Assembly (NCBI GenBank): GCA_021780755.1
Contig: JAJXYF010000010.1
Coordinates: 109,238-173,237 of the forward strand
Direction: 5' to 3'
Length of the DNA stretch: 64,000 bases
DNA from: Deltaproteobacteria bacterium
GTDB lineage: Bacteria > Desulfobacterota > Binatia > Binatales > Binataceae
Part shown: positions 34,782 to 44,124 of the stretch, one piece after another
How the letters are laid out: the number at the start of each line of letters is the position of its first letter
Numbering within the stretch: the stretch's first letter is position 1
Notes under the pieces: generated by a model
What the model was told of the DNA's origin: nothing
The model's input: only the letters and a program-made list of their open reading frames with translations
The model's database searches: none
Translations under genes and position numbers: made by a program

Positions 34782-36161
34782 ATGGCAAACGCACCGCAAG
34801 CCCGCACCGGTGGAATAAAGGCTTATTTCGCCGAACATCGGACGCTCGACGTTTATCCGACGGGATTCCGCCGTTGGTGGATGTTGCTGCTCACCGTGAT
34901 GGCCACCATCATCTCATTCTATGAGTTCGGCTTTTCCGCGCTCCTGCCACTATGGCTGCCGGCGCTGCACTTCACACAGGAACAATTCGGCTGGTTCCTG
35001 ACCGCCGCGGTCTTTTTGTCGGCCTTCTCCGCAATGTATGGCGGGCCGCTTGCCGATCGGCATGGGCGCGTGGTGGTAATTGACGCCTGTCTCGCGGCGA
35101 TGATCATCCTCACCTTCTGCAACCTCCTGATGACCGGTTTCTGGTCGTTCGTGATCGTGCGCGGTCTGATGAACCTGGTGGCGGGACTGTCGTGGGGAGC
35201 GCTCGGCGGCCTGACGCGCGATATGTCGCCGCGGGTGAGTCGCGGCGCGGCCTTCGGCTTGCTGACGCTCGGCGCGGTCGCATGCCTGTGGCTGTGGAAT
35301 GAAGTGCCGGCCTGGACCCTGCCGATTTTCCACACCTGGCAATCGCAAATCCTGATTATGGGCTCGGTCGCGGTCGTGCTCTATATCGTGGTGTTCTTCT
35401 GCCTCAAAGACCTTTCGCCCAACCTGCGTCTGATGGTGATGGACAGCGAGGCCGAAGGCTCCGCCTACGAATCGGGCGAGCCGGTGTCGCAGGTTCCCGG
35501 CACTGCTATGGCCGCGTTCAAAATGTTGCTCGGGCGCTGGGAGTCGTGGGCCTTGGTCATCGGAGCAGTCGCCTTTTTGACTACGGCGATTACGATTCAG
35601 ACTTTCGGCCCCCTGATGTTCACGCAAGCCTACCATTACACGCCGGCGCAGGCGGCGAGCGCCACCGCGAATTTCTGGCTGATCAACCTGATTATGCTGG
35701 TGCCGGCCGGACTATTTTCCGACTGGCTCCGCGTGCGCAAGCCGATCACGATCATACTGACCGGAGTGGGGCTACTGTTGCTGCTGTGGTGGGTGCGCAA
35801 TTTCTTTCCGCCGCTATCGCCGCGAGCGCTGGGCGCGATTACGCTGATACTGGGCGCTGTGCTGGCGTCGGCATACATACCGTGGTGCGCATTTTTCTCG
35901 GAATACCTCGAGGATCTATCGCCGGCGTTGCAGGCTACCGGATGGTCGTTTTTTCAGATGATCTATCGCACCTGGATTGCCTTCTCGGGACCGCTGCTAT
36001 TGTGGGTGGCGGCACATTACGGTTGGGACAAATGGATGTGGGTGACGGTCGCCGGCACGGGCATTTTTCTGCTGTCGCAGCTTGCGGTCCGCGGGCATTG
36101 GCGGCCCGTTGCCGCGGCCGCACCGGCCGCCGGGCAGGCTGCGCACGCGGTCGGCCGTTGA
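34782..36161 (+). CDS. Major facilitator superfamily transporter
   Basis: A 459-residue, 12-helix MFS permease. The loop 2-3 motif GGPLADRHGRVVVIDACLA matches the family signature, and the N-terminal 12 residues are polar. Start ATG 34782 is chosen after AAGGGGA; earlier in-frame ATGs give a polar, unsupported extension. It sits inside the complex I cluster, between nuoG and nuoI, which suggests co-regulation with respiration. Substrate unknown (sugar-acid/aromatic-acid symporters are the nearest style). Confidence 0.88.
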   Translation: MANAPQARTGGIKAYFAEHRTLDVYPTGFRRWWMLLLTVMATIISFYEFGFSALLPLWLPALHFTQEQFGWFLTAAVFLSAFSAMYGGPLADRHGRVVVIDACLAAMIILTFCNLLMTGFWSFVIVRGLMNLVAGLSWGALGGLTRDMSPRVSRGAAFGLLTLGAVACLWLWNEVPAWTLPIFHTWQSQILIMGSVAVVLYIVVFFCLKDLSPNLRLMVMDSEAEGSAYESGEPVSQVPGTAMAAFKMLLGRWESWALVIGAVAFLTTAITIQTFGPLMFTQAYHYTPAQAASATANFWLINLIMLVPAGLFSDWLRVRKPITIILTGVGLLLLLWWVRNFFPPLSPRALGAITLILGAVLASAYIPWCAFFSEYLEDLSPALQATGWSFFQMIYRTWIAFSGPLLLWVAAHYGWDKWMWVTVAGTGIFLLSQLAVRGHWRPVAAAAPAAGQAAHAVGR

Positions 36162-36237
36162 TCGAAAAATTGGATGGGAGCATCGAATCGCGGTCCAGAG
36201 GGTTTACGCCCGCGGAATTCGCGCTAGACTGGGCCGG

Positions 36238-36774
36238 ATGGCTGTTCAGGTAGTAAAGGTAAGGCGCCCCGCGCAATCGATGTCGAACGCGAATCCGCTG
36301 CTCGCGATTCTTTCGGGGCTGTGGGTTTCGACTCGCCATTTCCTGCGCAATCTTTCGCGGTTCGCACGGGGCCGGCAGGACTTCGCGATTCATTTCCCCG
36401 AGCAGCGGCTGGTACAGCCGCCGGCATTGCGCGGAATGCCGGTCCTCGTGCAGATGGACAACGGCAAGGAGCGCTGCGTCGCGTGCGGGCTGTGCGAATG
36501 GGCCTGCCCTACTACCTGCATCACGATCTATCCGGCCGAGACCACCGACGAGGTCGAGCGCTATCCGCAAATTTTCGATATCGACATGGCCCGCTGTATG
36601 TTCTGCGGCTTGTGCGAGGAAGCCTGCCCCGAGGAGGCGATCGTGATGAGCCGGCAGATCGAGATCGCGAGCTATTCGCGCCGCGGATCGCTCTGGCATA
36701 AGCAGGACCTGTTGGTGCCCGTCAATCAACTCAAGACCCGAACCGATTATCTCCGCCGCAACTATGACCGCTGA
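36238..36774 (+). CDS. nuoI: NADH-quinone oxidoreductase subunit I
   Basis: A 178-residue ferredoxin-like subunit with two [4Fe-4S] clusters (N6a, N6b): CVACGLCEWACPTTC and CMFCGLCEEACPEEA. The amphipathic N-terminal part (LLAILSGLWVSTRHFLRNL) attaches to the membrane arm. Start 36238 lies 76 bases after the MFS stop; it overlaps nuoC by 11 bases. It would normally lie between nuoH and nuoJ. Confidence 0.93.
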   Translation: MAVQVVKVRRPAQSMSNANPLLAILSGLWVSTRHFLRNLSRFARGRQDFAIHFPEQRLVQPPALRGMPVLVQMDNGKERCVACGLCEWACPTTCITIYPAETTDEVERYPQIFDIDMARCMFCGLCEEACPEEAIVMSRQIEIASYSRRGSLWHKQDLLVPVNQLKTRTDYLRRNYDR

Positions 36775-37417
36775 TAACAACGGCGAAAAGCCGGCCGCGC
36801 CCGCGCTCCCGCCCCTCTTGCGGAAAGTGATCGATCGCCTCGGCGCCATCGTGCTTGAGCACAAGAGCGCGCAGGGCGACGATCGTATCAACGTCGCGCG
36901 CGAGAATATCCTCGAAGCCGCGCGCATGCTGCGCGACGATCCCGAGCTCGCGTTCGATCTGCTGCTCGATGTCACCGCGATTGACTATCTCGGACAGCCC
37001 GACGATTTCGAGACCAACTTGCAGGTGTGGGACCAGAATCGCGCGTCGATGCGCCGGCAGCCGCAGCGCCGTCACGAATTGGTGTTGCCGCCGCGCGGGC
37101 CGAATCCGCGCTTCGCCGTGGTCTATCATCTGACTTCGACCGCCCATCTGCACGTTCTGCGGGTGAAGTGCCGCGTGCCCGAGGACGATCCCACGATTCC
37201 GAGCGTCACGTCATTATGGCCGGGGGCCAATTGGCTGGAACGCGAGACTTATGACATGTACGGTATTCGGTTCGAGGGACACCCCGACCTGCGCCGCATC
37301 TACCTGTACGAAGAATTCGTCGGACATCCGCTCAGAAAGGATTACGCCAAACACGGCGAACAGCCGATTCAGGAATATGTCGGACCCGGAGCAAAAGAAC
37401 CCCGCCGCCCCCACTAA
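36764..37417 (+). CDS. nuoC: NADH-quinone oxidoreductase subunit C
   Basis: A 217-residue peripheral-arm subunit (30 kDa family). The C-terminal signature LWPGANWLERETYDMYGIRFEGHPDLRRI is intact. Its start overlaps nuoI; its last codons overlap the nuoD start by 41 bases. Confidence 0.93.
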   Translation: MTADNNGEKPAAPALPPLLRKVIDRLGAIVLEHKSAQGDDRINVARENILEAARMLRDDPELAFDLLLDVTAIDYLGQPDDFETNLQVWDQNRASMRRQPQRRHELVLPPRGPNPRFAVVYHLTSTAHLHVLRVKCRVPEDDPTIPSVTSLWPGANWLERETYDMYGIRFEGHPDLRRIYLYEEFVGHPLRKDYAKHGEQPIQEYVGPGAKEPRRPH

Positions 37418-38615
37418 CGGCAGCAACGCCCGCGCGATGGAAGAGCTGCATACGCCGCCGATGCGGCTGCAGTTCGGCCCGTCGCATCCGGCGACGCACG
37501 GCACCGTCAAGATCACGCTCGACCTCGAGGGCGAGCAGGTGGTGTGGTCTGAGGTCGAGGTCGGCTATCTGCATCGCGGCTTCGAGAAGGAGTGCGAGAC
37601 CGGCTACTACTATCAGAATATCCCGTACACCGACCGCCTGAATTACAGCTCGCCGATTCTCAATAACGTCGGCTACTGCATGGCGGTCGAGAAGCTGTTC
37701 GGGATCGTGACGCCGCCGCGCTGCGATTACCTGCGCGTGATCGGCGGTGAGTTGTCGCGGCTCGCCGACCACATGCTTTGCATCGGCGCCTCCGCCATGG
37801 AACTCGCGGCGTTCACCCCGATGCTTTACCTGATCGAGGGACGCGAGTTGATGCTCGATCTGGTCGATGCGTTGTGCGGTGCGCGCGTCACCACCAACTT
37901 CGTGCGCATTGGTGGCGTCTCCGCCGACATGCCGGAAGGCTTTCGTGAGTTTGCGATCGAGCGTATCGACAAAGCGCTCACGCTGGTCGAAGACGCGAAC
38001 AAGCTGCTTACCAACAACCCGGTATTCCGCCGCCGCATGGAGGGCACCGGATATCTGTCGCCCAAGGACCTGGTCGCGTGGGGCGTGACCGGCCCGATGC
38101 TCCGCGCGGGCGGCGTGCCTTACGACATTCGCCGGGTGCATCCGTACCTGGTGTATGGCGATCTCGATTTCGAGGTTCCAGTCGGTGAGCATAGCGATAA
38201 CTTCGACCGTTACCTGGTGCGTATGGCGGAAATCCCGCAGAGCCGCAGCATGATCGTGCAGTGCTTCGACAAACTGCCGGGCGGCCCGGTTAATGCCGAC
38301 GACCCGCGCGTCCGCTGGCCGGCCAAGGGCCGTGTCTTCAACCGCATGGAGGAGCTGATCGATCAGTTCAAACTCGTCACCGAAGGCGGCATGGCGCCGG
38401 TGGGCGAGGTCTATCATGCGGTCGAGGCGGCCAACGGCGAATTGGGCTTCTACATCGTTAGCGACGGCACCGGCAAGCCGTGGAAATGCCGTTGCCGCGC
38501 TCCCAGCTTTTCCAACATGTCTCCGCTTTCAAAGATGATTACCGGTGGGCAGCTCGCCGACGTGGTGCCGACCTTCGGGATGATCAATATGATTGGCGGC
38601 GAATGCGATCGGTGA
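37377..38615 (+). CDS. nuoD: NADH-quinone oxidoreductase subunit D
   Basis: A 412-residue subunit (49 kDa family) that forms the quinone-binding cleft with nuoB. FGPSHPATHGTVKITLDLEGE and EVGYLHRGFEKECE are diagnostic; the C-terminus ends close to the canonical D-x-x-x-G-E-x-D-R. Start ATG 37377 (AGGA six bases upstream) overlaps nuoC; ATG 37437 is an alternative giving a conventional N-terminus. Confidence 0.94.
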   Translation: MSDPEQKNPAAPTNGSNARAMEELHTPPMRLQFGPSHPATHGTVKITLDLEGEQVVWSEVEVGYLHRGFEKECETGYYYQNIPYTDRLNYSSPILNNVGYCMAVEKLFGIVTPPRCDYLRVIGGELSRLADHMLCIGASAMELAAFTPMLYLIEGRELMLDLVDALCGARVTTNFVRIGGVSADMPEGFREFAIERIDKALTLVEDANKLLTNNPVFRRRMEGTGYLSPKDLVAWGVTGPMLRAGGVPYDIRRVHPYLVYGDLDFEVPVGEHSDNFDRYLVRMAEIPQSRSMIVQCFDKLPGGPVNADDPRVRWPAKGRVFNRMEELIDQFKLVTEGGMAPVGEVYHAVEAANGELGFYIVSDGTGKPWKCRCRAPSFSNMSPLSKMITGGQLADVVPTFGMINMIGGECDR

Positions 38616-38619
38616 CGTA

Positions 38620-40410
38620 ATGGTTCTGTCGGCTGCGACGCACGAAAAAATCCGCGCGGAAATCGCGCATTATCCCAACGCCCGCGGCGCCCTGCTCTAT
38701 GCGCTCCACGCGGCGCGCGACGAAGCCGGCGCGCTCGGCAAGGAAGTGTTCGCCGAGGTCGGCGAGCATTTCGGCATGCGCGCGGGCGAGGTTGCCGAGG
38801 TCGCTTCGTTCTACTCGCTGTACAATCAGCCGAAGGCTGCGGCCGTAGTCCAGGTTTGCACCGGACTGCCGTGCTGCCTCAACGGCGCGCGTGGCCTGGT
38901 GCGCGAGGCCGAAAAACGGCTCGGCACCAAATCCGGCACCGCCACCGCCGACGGCCGCTTCGCGATCGTCGAGGTCGAATGTCTCGGCTCGTGCGGCACC
39001 GCACCAGTGCTGCAGGTCAATCGAAATCTCTACGTCGAGCGAGCGACGCCGGACTACCTGGCGTCGATGCTCACTTCGCCGGAGGCCGCGATCGGAGCGC
39101 ATCCGCCAACTCCGCTGATCTCGCAGATTGCCGAGGGGGTCGAGGGCTACCTGCTTCCGCCCAATGGCCAGAGGCGCCTTACTGTAGAAGAATATAAACA
39201 AAGTGGCGGCTATCAGGCGGTGGTCAAGGCCGGCACGATGGAACCCAAGGACATCGCCGCGACGGTCAAGGACGCCGGCCTGCGCGGACGCGGCGGCGCC
39301 GGCTTCGCCACCGGCCTCAAGTGGACCTTTATGCCGCCGCCCGACGGTGGTCCGCGTTACCTAGCCGTCAACGCCGACGAAAGCGAACCAGGTACCTTCA
39401 AAGACCGGCAGATCATGGAGCGCAATCCGCACTTGCCGATTGAGGGCATCATGATTGCCGCGATGGCGATTCAGGCCAACGCCGCCTTCATCTATATCCG
39501 CGGCGAGTACGTCGAGGCCTATCGCATCATGCGCGCCGCCATTGGCGAGGCCTACGCCGCGGGCATCCTCGGTGAGAATGCGCTCGGCTTCAACCGCCGC
39601 TTCGATATCCACATTCAACCTGGCGCCGGCGCCTACATCTGCGGCGAAGAAAGCGGGATGCTCGAATCGATGGAGGGCAAAAAAGGCCAGCCGCGCAAAC
39701 GCCCGCCCTTTCCCGCGGTGCGCGGACTCTGGCAGCGCCCGACCACTGTCGAAAATATCGAGACCTGCTCCCACGCGCCCGTGATCATCATGCGCGGTGC
39801 CGACTGGTATAAGAGCATCGGGATGCCCAATAGTTCGGGCAATACGCTGTTCGGCGTGAGCGGACACGTCAAACGTCCGGGCATCTACGAGATGCCGCTG
39901 GGCGTAAAGCTGCGCGACCTCATTTACAAATACGGCGGTGGGCTTGAAGACGGCCGCACCGTCAAGGCCGTCATCCCCGGCGGACTCTCGATGCCGGTGT
40001 TGCGCGGCGATCAAATCGACGTCGCGGTCGATCACGAATCGCTCAAGACCGTCGGCTCGCTGCTCGGCACCGCCGGCGCGATCGTGATGGACGATCGTTC
40101 GTGCATGGTGCGTGCGGCGCTGGTGATCGCGCGCTTCTTCGAGCACGAATCCTGCGGTCAGTGTACGCAATGCCGCGAGGGCACCGGCTGGACTTATCGC
40201 ACCCTCAAGCGCATCGAGGCGGGCGAGGGTCGTCCGCAGGACCTCGACACGCTGGCCGATACTTTCAATTTCATGGACGGCAAATGCATCTGCGCGCTGG
40301 CCGATGGCGCTTCATGGGCATCGCGCGCCTTTCTCAAACAATTCCGCGCCGACTACGAGGCCCACATCGAGGCCAAAAAATGCCCTTTTCCGGAGAGCTT
40401 CGACGTATGA
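38620..40410 (+). CDS. nuoEF: Fused NADH-quinone oxidoreductase subunits E and F
   Basis: 596 residues. Residues 1-160 are NuoE, the thioredoxin-like [2Fe-2S] subunit with CTGLPCC and ECLGSCG ligands. Residues about 180-590 are NuoF, the NADH-oxidising subunit: RGRGGAGFATGLKW for FMN/NADH, NADESEPGTFKDR, GAYICGEESGML, and the [4Fe-4S] ligands ESCGQCTQCREGTGW with a downstream CICALAD. The linker is short (residues 160-180) and no stop or frameshift lies between. Start ATG 38620 is five bases after nuoD; an in-frame TTG at 38593 is less likely. Confidence 0.92.
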   Translation: MVLSAATHEKIRAEIAHYPNARGALLYALHAARDEAGALGKEVFAEVGEHFGMRAGEVAEVASFYSLYNQPKAAAVVQVCTGLPCCLNGARGLVREAEKRLGTKSGTATADGRFAIVEVECLGSCGTAPVLQVNRNLYVERATPDYLASMLTSPEAAIGAHPPTPLISQIAEGVEGYLLPPNGQRRLTVEEYKQSGGYQAVVKAGTMEPKDIAATVKDAGLRGRGGAGFATGLKWTFMPPPDGGPRYLAVNADESEPGTFKDRQIMERNPHLPIEGIMIAAMAIQANAAFIYIRGEYVEAYRIMRAAIGEAYAAGILGENALGFNRRFDIHIQPGAGAYICGEESGMLESMEGKKGQPRKRPPFPAVRGLWQRPTTVENIETCSHAPVIIMRGADWYKSIGMPNSSGNTLFGVSGHVKRPGIYEMPLGVKLRDLIYKYGGGLEDGRTVKAVIPGGLSMPVLRGDQIDVAVDHESLKTVGSLLGTAGAIVMDDRSCMVRAALVIARFFEHESCGQCTQCREGTGWTYRTLKRIEAGEGRPQDLDTLADTFNFMDGKCICALADGASWASRAFLKQFRADYEAHIEAKKCPFPESFDV

Positions 40411-40820
40411 GCACGCGAGTTACCCGCAATACTGTAGTCGCGACGCTCGGCACGCCGGATCGCACCGCGGGAAGTCTTAACAGTCCGGTGCAACTGGAAG
40501 AATTCGGCATCCACTACAATGAAAAGTGGACCTACGAACACCTGGTGAGCGATCCCGCGGGCGTGCCGCAACGCACTATCTACTGGCAGCGCTACGACTT
40601 CGTCGCCACGATGGTGCGCGGCGGCGCCAATGAGGAATGGCGTCCCGACACGAAGCTCGCCGAGGCGACCGAACCGGAAAACGATCGCCTCGCGCCGATC
40701 GAAGATCATCATGAGCCGATCAAGCCGAGCGGCTTGTATGCGGCGGTCTCCGAGGTGAAGGATTCGACCGACCTTGGCGGCTATATCATGGGGCAGAAGC
40801 CTTCGCGCGCGATGGACTAG
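40407..40820 (+). CDS. Protein of unknown function at the end of the complex I operon
   Basis: 137 residues, overlapping the nuoEF stop by four bases (ATGA), so almost surely co-translated. No recognised domain, signal peptide or membrane segment. Features: GIHYNEKWTYEHLVSDPAGVPQRTIYWQRYDF in the middle, then an acidic stretch. The tight coupling suggests an accessory or assembly factor of complex I, or a subunit of this particular version. Its stop overlaps the converging esterase gene in CTAG. Confidence 0.7.
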   Translation: MSTRVTRNTVVATLGTPDRTAGSLNSPVQLEEFGIHYNEKWTYEHLVSDPAGVPQRTIYWQRYDFVATMVRGGANEEWRPDTKLAEATEPENDRLAPIEDHHEPIKPSGLYAAVSEVKDSTDLGGYIMGQKPSRAMD

Positions 40821-41755
40821 AGCTGGCCGATCGCGCTGCGCAAGGCCGCGCTGGCCTCCGCGATCGCGCGCCGCGACTTCTCAACCAAGGTGGGCATCCC
40901 GAAGAAGCCGTGCGTTACGCCGTCGTAGCGCTTGAGCACGGTCGCGACACCTTCCTCGCGCAGGCGCGCCGCAAAGGCTTCGCCCTCGTCGCGCAGCGGA
41001 TCGTACTCCGCCGTAATCACCAGAGCCGGCGGTAGGCCGGCCAGCGTCTTTGCCCGCGCCGGACATGCGTAGGGATTACGCGCGTCGAGTTCGCTCGCGA
41101 GATAGTGCGCCCAGAACCATTCCATATCGGCGCGCGACAGAACGTAGTATCCATCGTTCGCGAATTGACTATGCGACGGTGTATCCAGTTCGCGCCGCGT
41201 CGCCGGATAGACCAGTAGCTGATAGGCGATCCTGGGTCCGCCGCGATCGTGGGCCATCAACGCGGTGGCCGCCGCAAGGGTCGCGCCGGCGCTGGTACCG
41301 CCGACCGCGATTCGTTTGGCGTCGCAGCCAATCGCTGCCGCATTCTCCGCCACCCACTTGGTTGCCGCGTAGCAATCCTCGGGTCCCGCCGGAAACTTAT
41401 GCTCGGGTGCGAGGCGGTAGTCGACCGAAACTGTCACGCAGCCGGCCGCGTTGGTGATCATCCGGCACGGCTGGTCGGTCATTTCGATGCTGCCGACCAC
41501 CCATCCACCGCCATGAAAATAGACCAACACGCCGAACGGTCCGTTGCCGTTCGGTGTATAGATGCGTATAGGAATGTCGCCATTCGGCCCCGCAACCCTG
41601 TGGTCTTCAACACGCGCGACCGGTACCGGATCGCCGCTCGCCGTCCGCCGCGCCATCTGCTCGCGCGCGGCTTGTGGCGTCATCTGATGGAAAGACGGCA
41701 GCTTTGCCGCCGCCATCTGGTCGAGCAGCGCCTTCATGTCAGGATCGAGTGGCAT
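40817..41755 (-). CDS. Alpha/beta hydrolase (hormone-sensitive-lipase family esterase)
   Basis: A 312-residue esterase that hydrolyses short acyl esters. Oxyanion-hole HGGGWVVGS (about residue 82), nucleophile elbow GTSAGATLA (about residue 152), acid in AEYDPLRDEG and His in VTHGFFGMP complete the catalytic triad. No signal peptide. It heads a group of minus-strand catabolic-type genes. Confidence 0.92.
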   Translation of the reverse strand: MPLDPDMKALLDQMAAAKLPSFHQMTPQAAREQMARRTASGDPVPVARVEDHRVAGPNGDIPIRIYTPNGNGPFGVLVYFHGGGWVVGSIEMTDQPCRMITNAAGCVTVSVDYRLAPEHKFPAGPEDCYAATKWVAENAAAIGCDAKRIAVGGTSAGATLAAATALMAHDRGGPRIAYQLLVYPATRRELDTPSHSQFANDGYYVLSRADMEWFWAHYLASELDARNPYACPARAKTLAGLPPALVITAEYDPLRDEGEAFAARLREEGVATVLKRYDGVTHGFFGMPTLVEKSRRAIAEASAALRSAIGQL

Positions 41756-41843
41756 CTACGATTTCTCCGGCCGTTTGTGGCGGCCAAATTAGTAATGGAC
41801 AATTAGCTACTTGCAATCCTTGTCAGGACAGCGAGCATCAACC

Positions 41844-42713
41844 TCAAACGTAGAGTGCGGCCTGCCGTTCCAGTTCCGTCGCGTAATTGTCGGGGCCGAG
41901 CCGGTTCGCGATCATCATCAGCACGAACCGATGGATTCCGAGGTCTTCGTATTGGCGGAGGCCCGCCTGCACTTCGGCGCGATTCCCGCGCAGCGCACGC
42001 ATGATAGTGAGATCGAGCGTTGAATAGTCGCGGCCAGCCTTCGTGCATTCGTCACGTAGTTTGCCCAGTTCAACTTTCATCTGATCGGGCGAAAGTAGTA
42101 TTGGGCACCAGCCGTCGCCCCATTGCGCGACCCACCGCAGCGCATTCTTGTCCTTGCTGCCAATCAGTACCGGCGGTCCGCCTCTGCGCGCCGGCTTGGG
42201 ATAGAGCCGTACAGGTGGGAACTTTACGTATTTGCCCTCGAACGACGCTTCTTCCTTGGTCCACAGCTCACGCATGGCCGCGATGTACTCTTTGGTCTGC
42301 GTCCAGCGATGCGGAAAATCCGCCCCCAGCAGTTCCGATTCCTCTTTGAGCCAACCGGCGCCGATGCCGAACAGCACGCGACCGCCCGAGAAATGATCGA
42401 GCGTCGCGACTTCGTTCGCGGTCAGGATCGGATTGCGCTCCGGCACCAGGCAGACCCCGGTCGCGACGTTAAGGCGCGTGGTTGCCGCCGCCGCCATCGC
42501 CATCGCGACGAAGGGATCGCACATTCGCGAGTAATGGTCTGGGATCTCGCCCTTGCCCGGCGGCGTTTCGGGCAGTGGCGTGGTCGTATGCACCGGCATC
42601 ACCGGATGATCCGGCAGCCATAACGATTCGAAGCCGAGCGCCTCGGCCTTGCGCGCGAGGGTCGCGGGATCGACGCTATACTCATTCACTACCGCGAGCA
42701 TTCCGATTTTCAT
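41844..42713 (-). CDS. LLM-class flavin/F420-dependent oxidoreductase
   Basis: A 289-residue luciferase-like TIM-barrel oxidoreductase. AEALGFESLWLPDHPVMP near the N-terminus and HFSGGRVLFGIGAGWLKEES (about residue 115) are typical of the F420-dependent LLM subfamily; cofactor choice between F420 and FMN is not proved by sequence. Start ATG 42713 (MKIGML) is preferred; an in-frame ATG at 42740 lies upstream. Confidence 0.87.
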   Translation of the reverse strand: MKIGMLAVVNEYSVDPATLARKAEALGFESLWLPDHPVMPVHTTTPLPETPPGKGEIPDHYSRMCDPFVAMAMAAAATTRLNVATGVCLVPERNPILTANEVATLDHFSGGRVLFGIGAGWLKEESELLGADFPHRWTQTKEYIAAMRELWTKEEASFEGKYVKFPPVRLYPKPARRGGPPVLIGSKDKNALRWVAQWGDGWCPILLSPDQMKVELGKLRDECTKAGRDYSTLDLTIMRALRGNRAEVQAGLRQYEDLGIHRFVLMMIANRLGPDNYATELERQAALYV

Positions 42714-42786
42714 GGTCGTCACCACAGCCGGCTCGTGCAAATGCAGCGTCCGGTAGTCACTCCGCGAATGGGTTCTGACAGTTTGC

Positions 42787-43164
42787 TCAGGACTTCTTTG
42801 GTTCGGTCACCTCGCGAAACGCGCGAATCGCCTCGACCGCGGTCGGCACGCCGCTATATTGCGAGATATGTATGATCATCTCCTTGATTTCCTGTTGGGT
42901 CACGCCGATATTGAGCGCGCCGCGCATGTGCAGACGCAACTCAGGTCCGCGTCCGAGCGCCATCAGCGCGGTCATCGTGATCATTGAGCGTATTTTGGTT
43001 TCGAGCCCGGGCCGTCCCCAGATGCCGCCGAAGAGTTGATCGTTGAGGAAGGCGGCGAAGCCTTCGTCGAACGATTTCAGGAATTCATTGCCGGCTACCG
43101 CCGCTTTTTCGCCGAACAATTTCGTGCGGACTTCAAGGCCCTTTTTCGCGAGGTCGTCTGCCAT
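42787..43164 (-). CDS. Carboxymuconolactone decarboxylase family protein
   Basis: A 125-residue all-helical protein: RSMITMTALMALGRGPELRLHMRGALNIGVTQ, then EIKEMIIHISQYSGVP, as in 4-carboxymuconolactone decarboxylases (beta-ketoadipate pathway). There is no CxxC, so it is not an AhpD-type peroxidase relative. GAAGGAGA precedes ATG 43164. It lies between the LLM oxidoreductase and the dehydrogenase. Confidence 0.88.
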   Translation of the reverse strand: MADDLAKKGLEVRTKLFGEKAAVAGNEFLKSFDEGFAAFLNDQLFGGIWGRPGLETKIRSMITMTALMALGRGPELRLHMRGALNIGVTQQEIKEMIIHISQYSGVPTAVEAIRAFREVTEPKKS

Positions 43165-43230
43165 CTTAATATCTCCTTCGAAGCAAATTACCGAGTGAAT
43201 GAGTAGTGCAAGTGACTAATGCGATTGCGC

Positions 43231-44124
43231 TCAGGTACGTACCTTAACGCCCGCGCGATCCTCCTGCACCGTGACCACCGCGGTCGAATCCTTGTCGCCC
43301 AAGCCGTGCGCCATCGCTGCGAGAAAGTCCTGCTCGACGATCGTCGCGATCGGCATCGGCACGTTAAGTTCGCGGCCAACTTCGGTCGCGAGCCCGAGGT
43401 CTTTGCGCGCGAGCTTGAGCGCGAAAGTCACGCGATCGAAATTGCCCCGGAAGACCATCTTCGGCAACGCGCCCTTCAGGATCATGCCCTGACCATAAGC
43501 GCCGTCGGAGACCGCCTTGAGCAGAGCTTCCGGCGAGACTCCCGCCTTCACGCCCATCGTGAACGCCTCGACCAGCAGTTGCGTCGAGCAGATTGCGATC
43601 ATGTTGTGCACCAGTTTGGCGACCGCGCCGGCGCCGATCGCGCCGATATACGAGACCTTGTCGCCGATCGCATCCAGCGCCGGTTTGATCTTTTCGTAAA
43701 CCGCCGGGTCGCCCCCGACCATCACGGCCAGCGTCGCATTGCGCGCCCCGGGGATTCCGCCGCTGACCGGAGCGTCGAGCATCGCGATGCCCTTGGCCTT
43801 GAACGCCTCATTGATGCGCCGGATGACGGTTGGCGAGTTGGTCGAAAGGTCGGCGTACACGCCGCCCGCTTGAATTCCGCTGAGGATGCCATTGGCGCCC
43901 AGCGCGACGGCCTCGACCTCCTTCGGTCCCGGCAACGAGGTCACCACCAGTTCGCTCCTTGCCGCAACCTCCGCCGGCGTGTCGGCCCATTGCGCGCCGC
44001 CCGCCAGATGCGCTTCGGCCATCGTGCGCCGGATGTCGTTCACGACCAAGGTGTGACCCGCCTTGATCATGTTGAGCGCCATCGGCCCGCCCATGTTGCC
44101 CAATCCAATAAATCCAACTCGCAT
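43231..44124 (-). CDS. 3-hydroxyisobutyrate/beta-hydroxyacid dehydrogenase family
   Basis: A 297-residue NAD(P)-dependent dehydrogenase. N-terminal Rossmann GFIGLGNMGGPMA, substrate-binding DAPVSGGIPGA (about residue 120) and catalytic Lys in GAGAVAKLVHNM (about residue 170) fit 3-hydroxyisobutyrate or tartronate semialdehyde reductases. Start ATG 44124 follows TGGAGG by six bases; the frame extends to 44259 without support. Confidence 0.9.
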   Translation of the reverse strand: MRVGFIGLGNMGGPMALNMIKAGHTLVVNDIRRTMAEAHLAGGAQWADTPAEVAARSELVVTSLPGPKEVEAVALGANGILSGIQAGGVYADLSTNSPTVIRRINEAFKAKGIAMLDAPVSGGIPGARNATLAVMVGGDPAVYEKIKPALDAIGDKVSYIGAIGAGAVAKLVHNMIAICSTQLLVEAFTMGVKAGVSPEALLKAVSDGAYGQGMILKGALPKMVFRGNFDRVTFALKLARKDLGLATEVGRELNVPMPIATIVEQDFLAAMAHGLGDKDSTAVVTVQEDRAGVKVRT

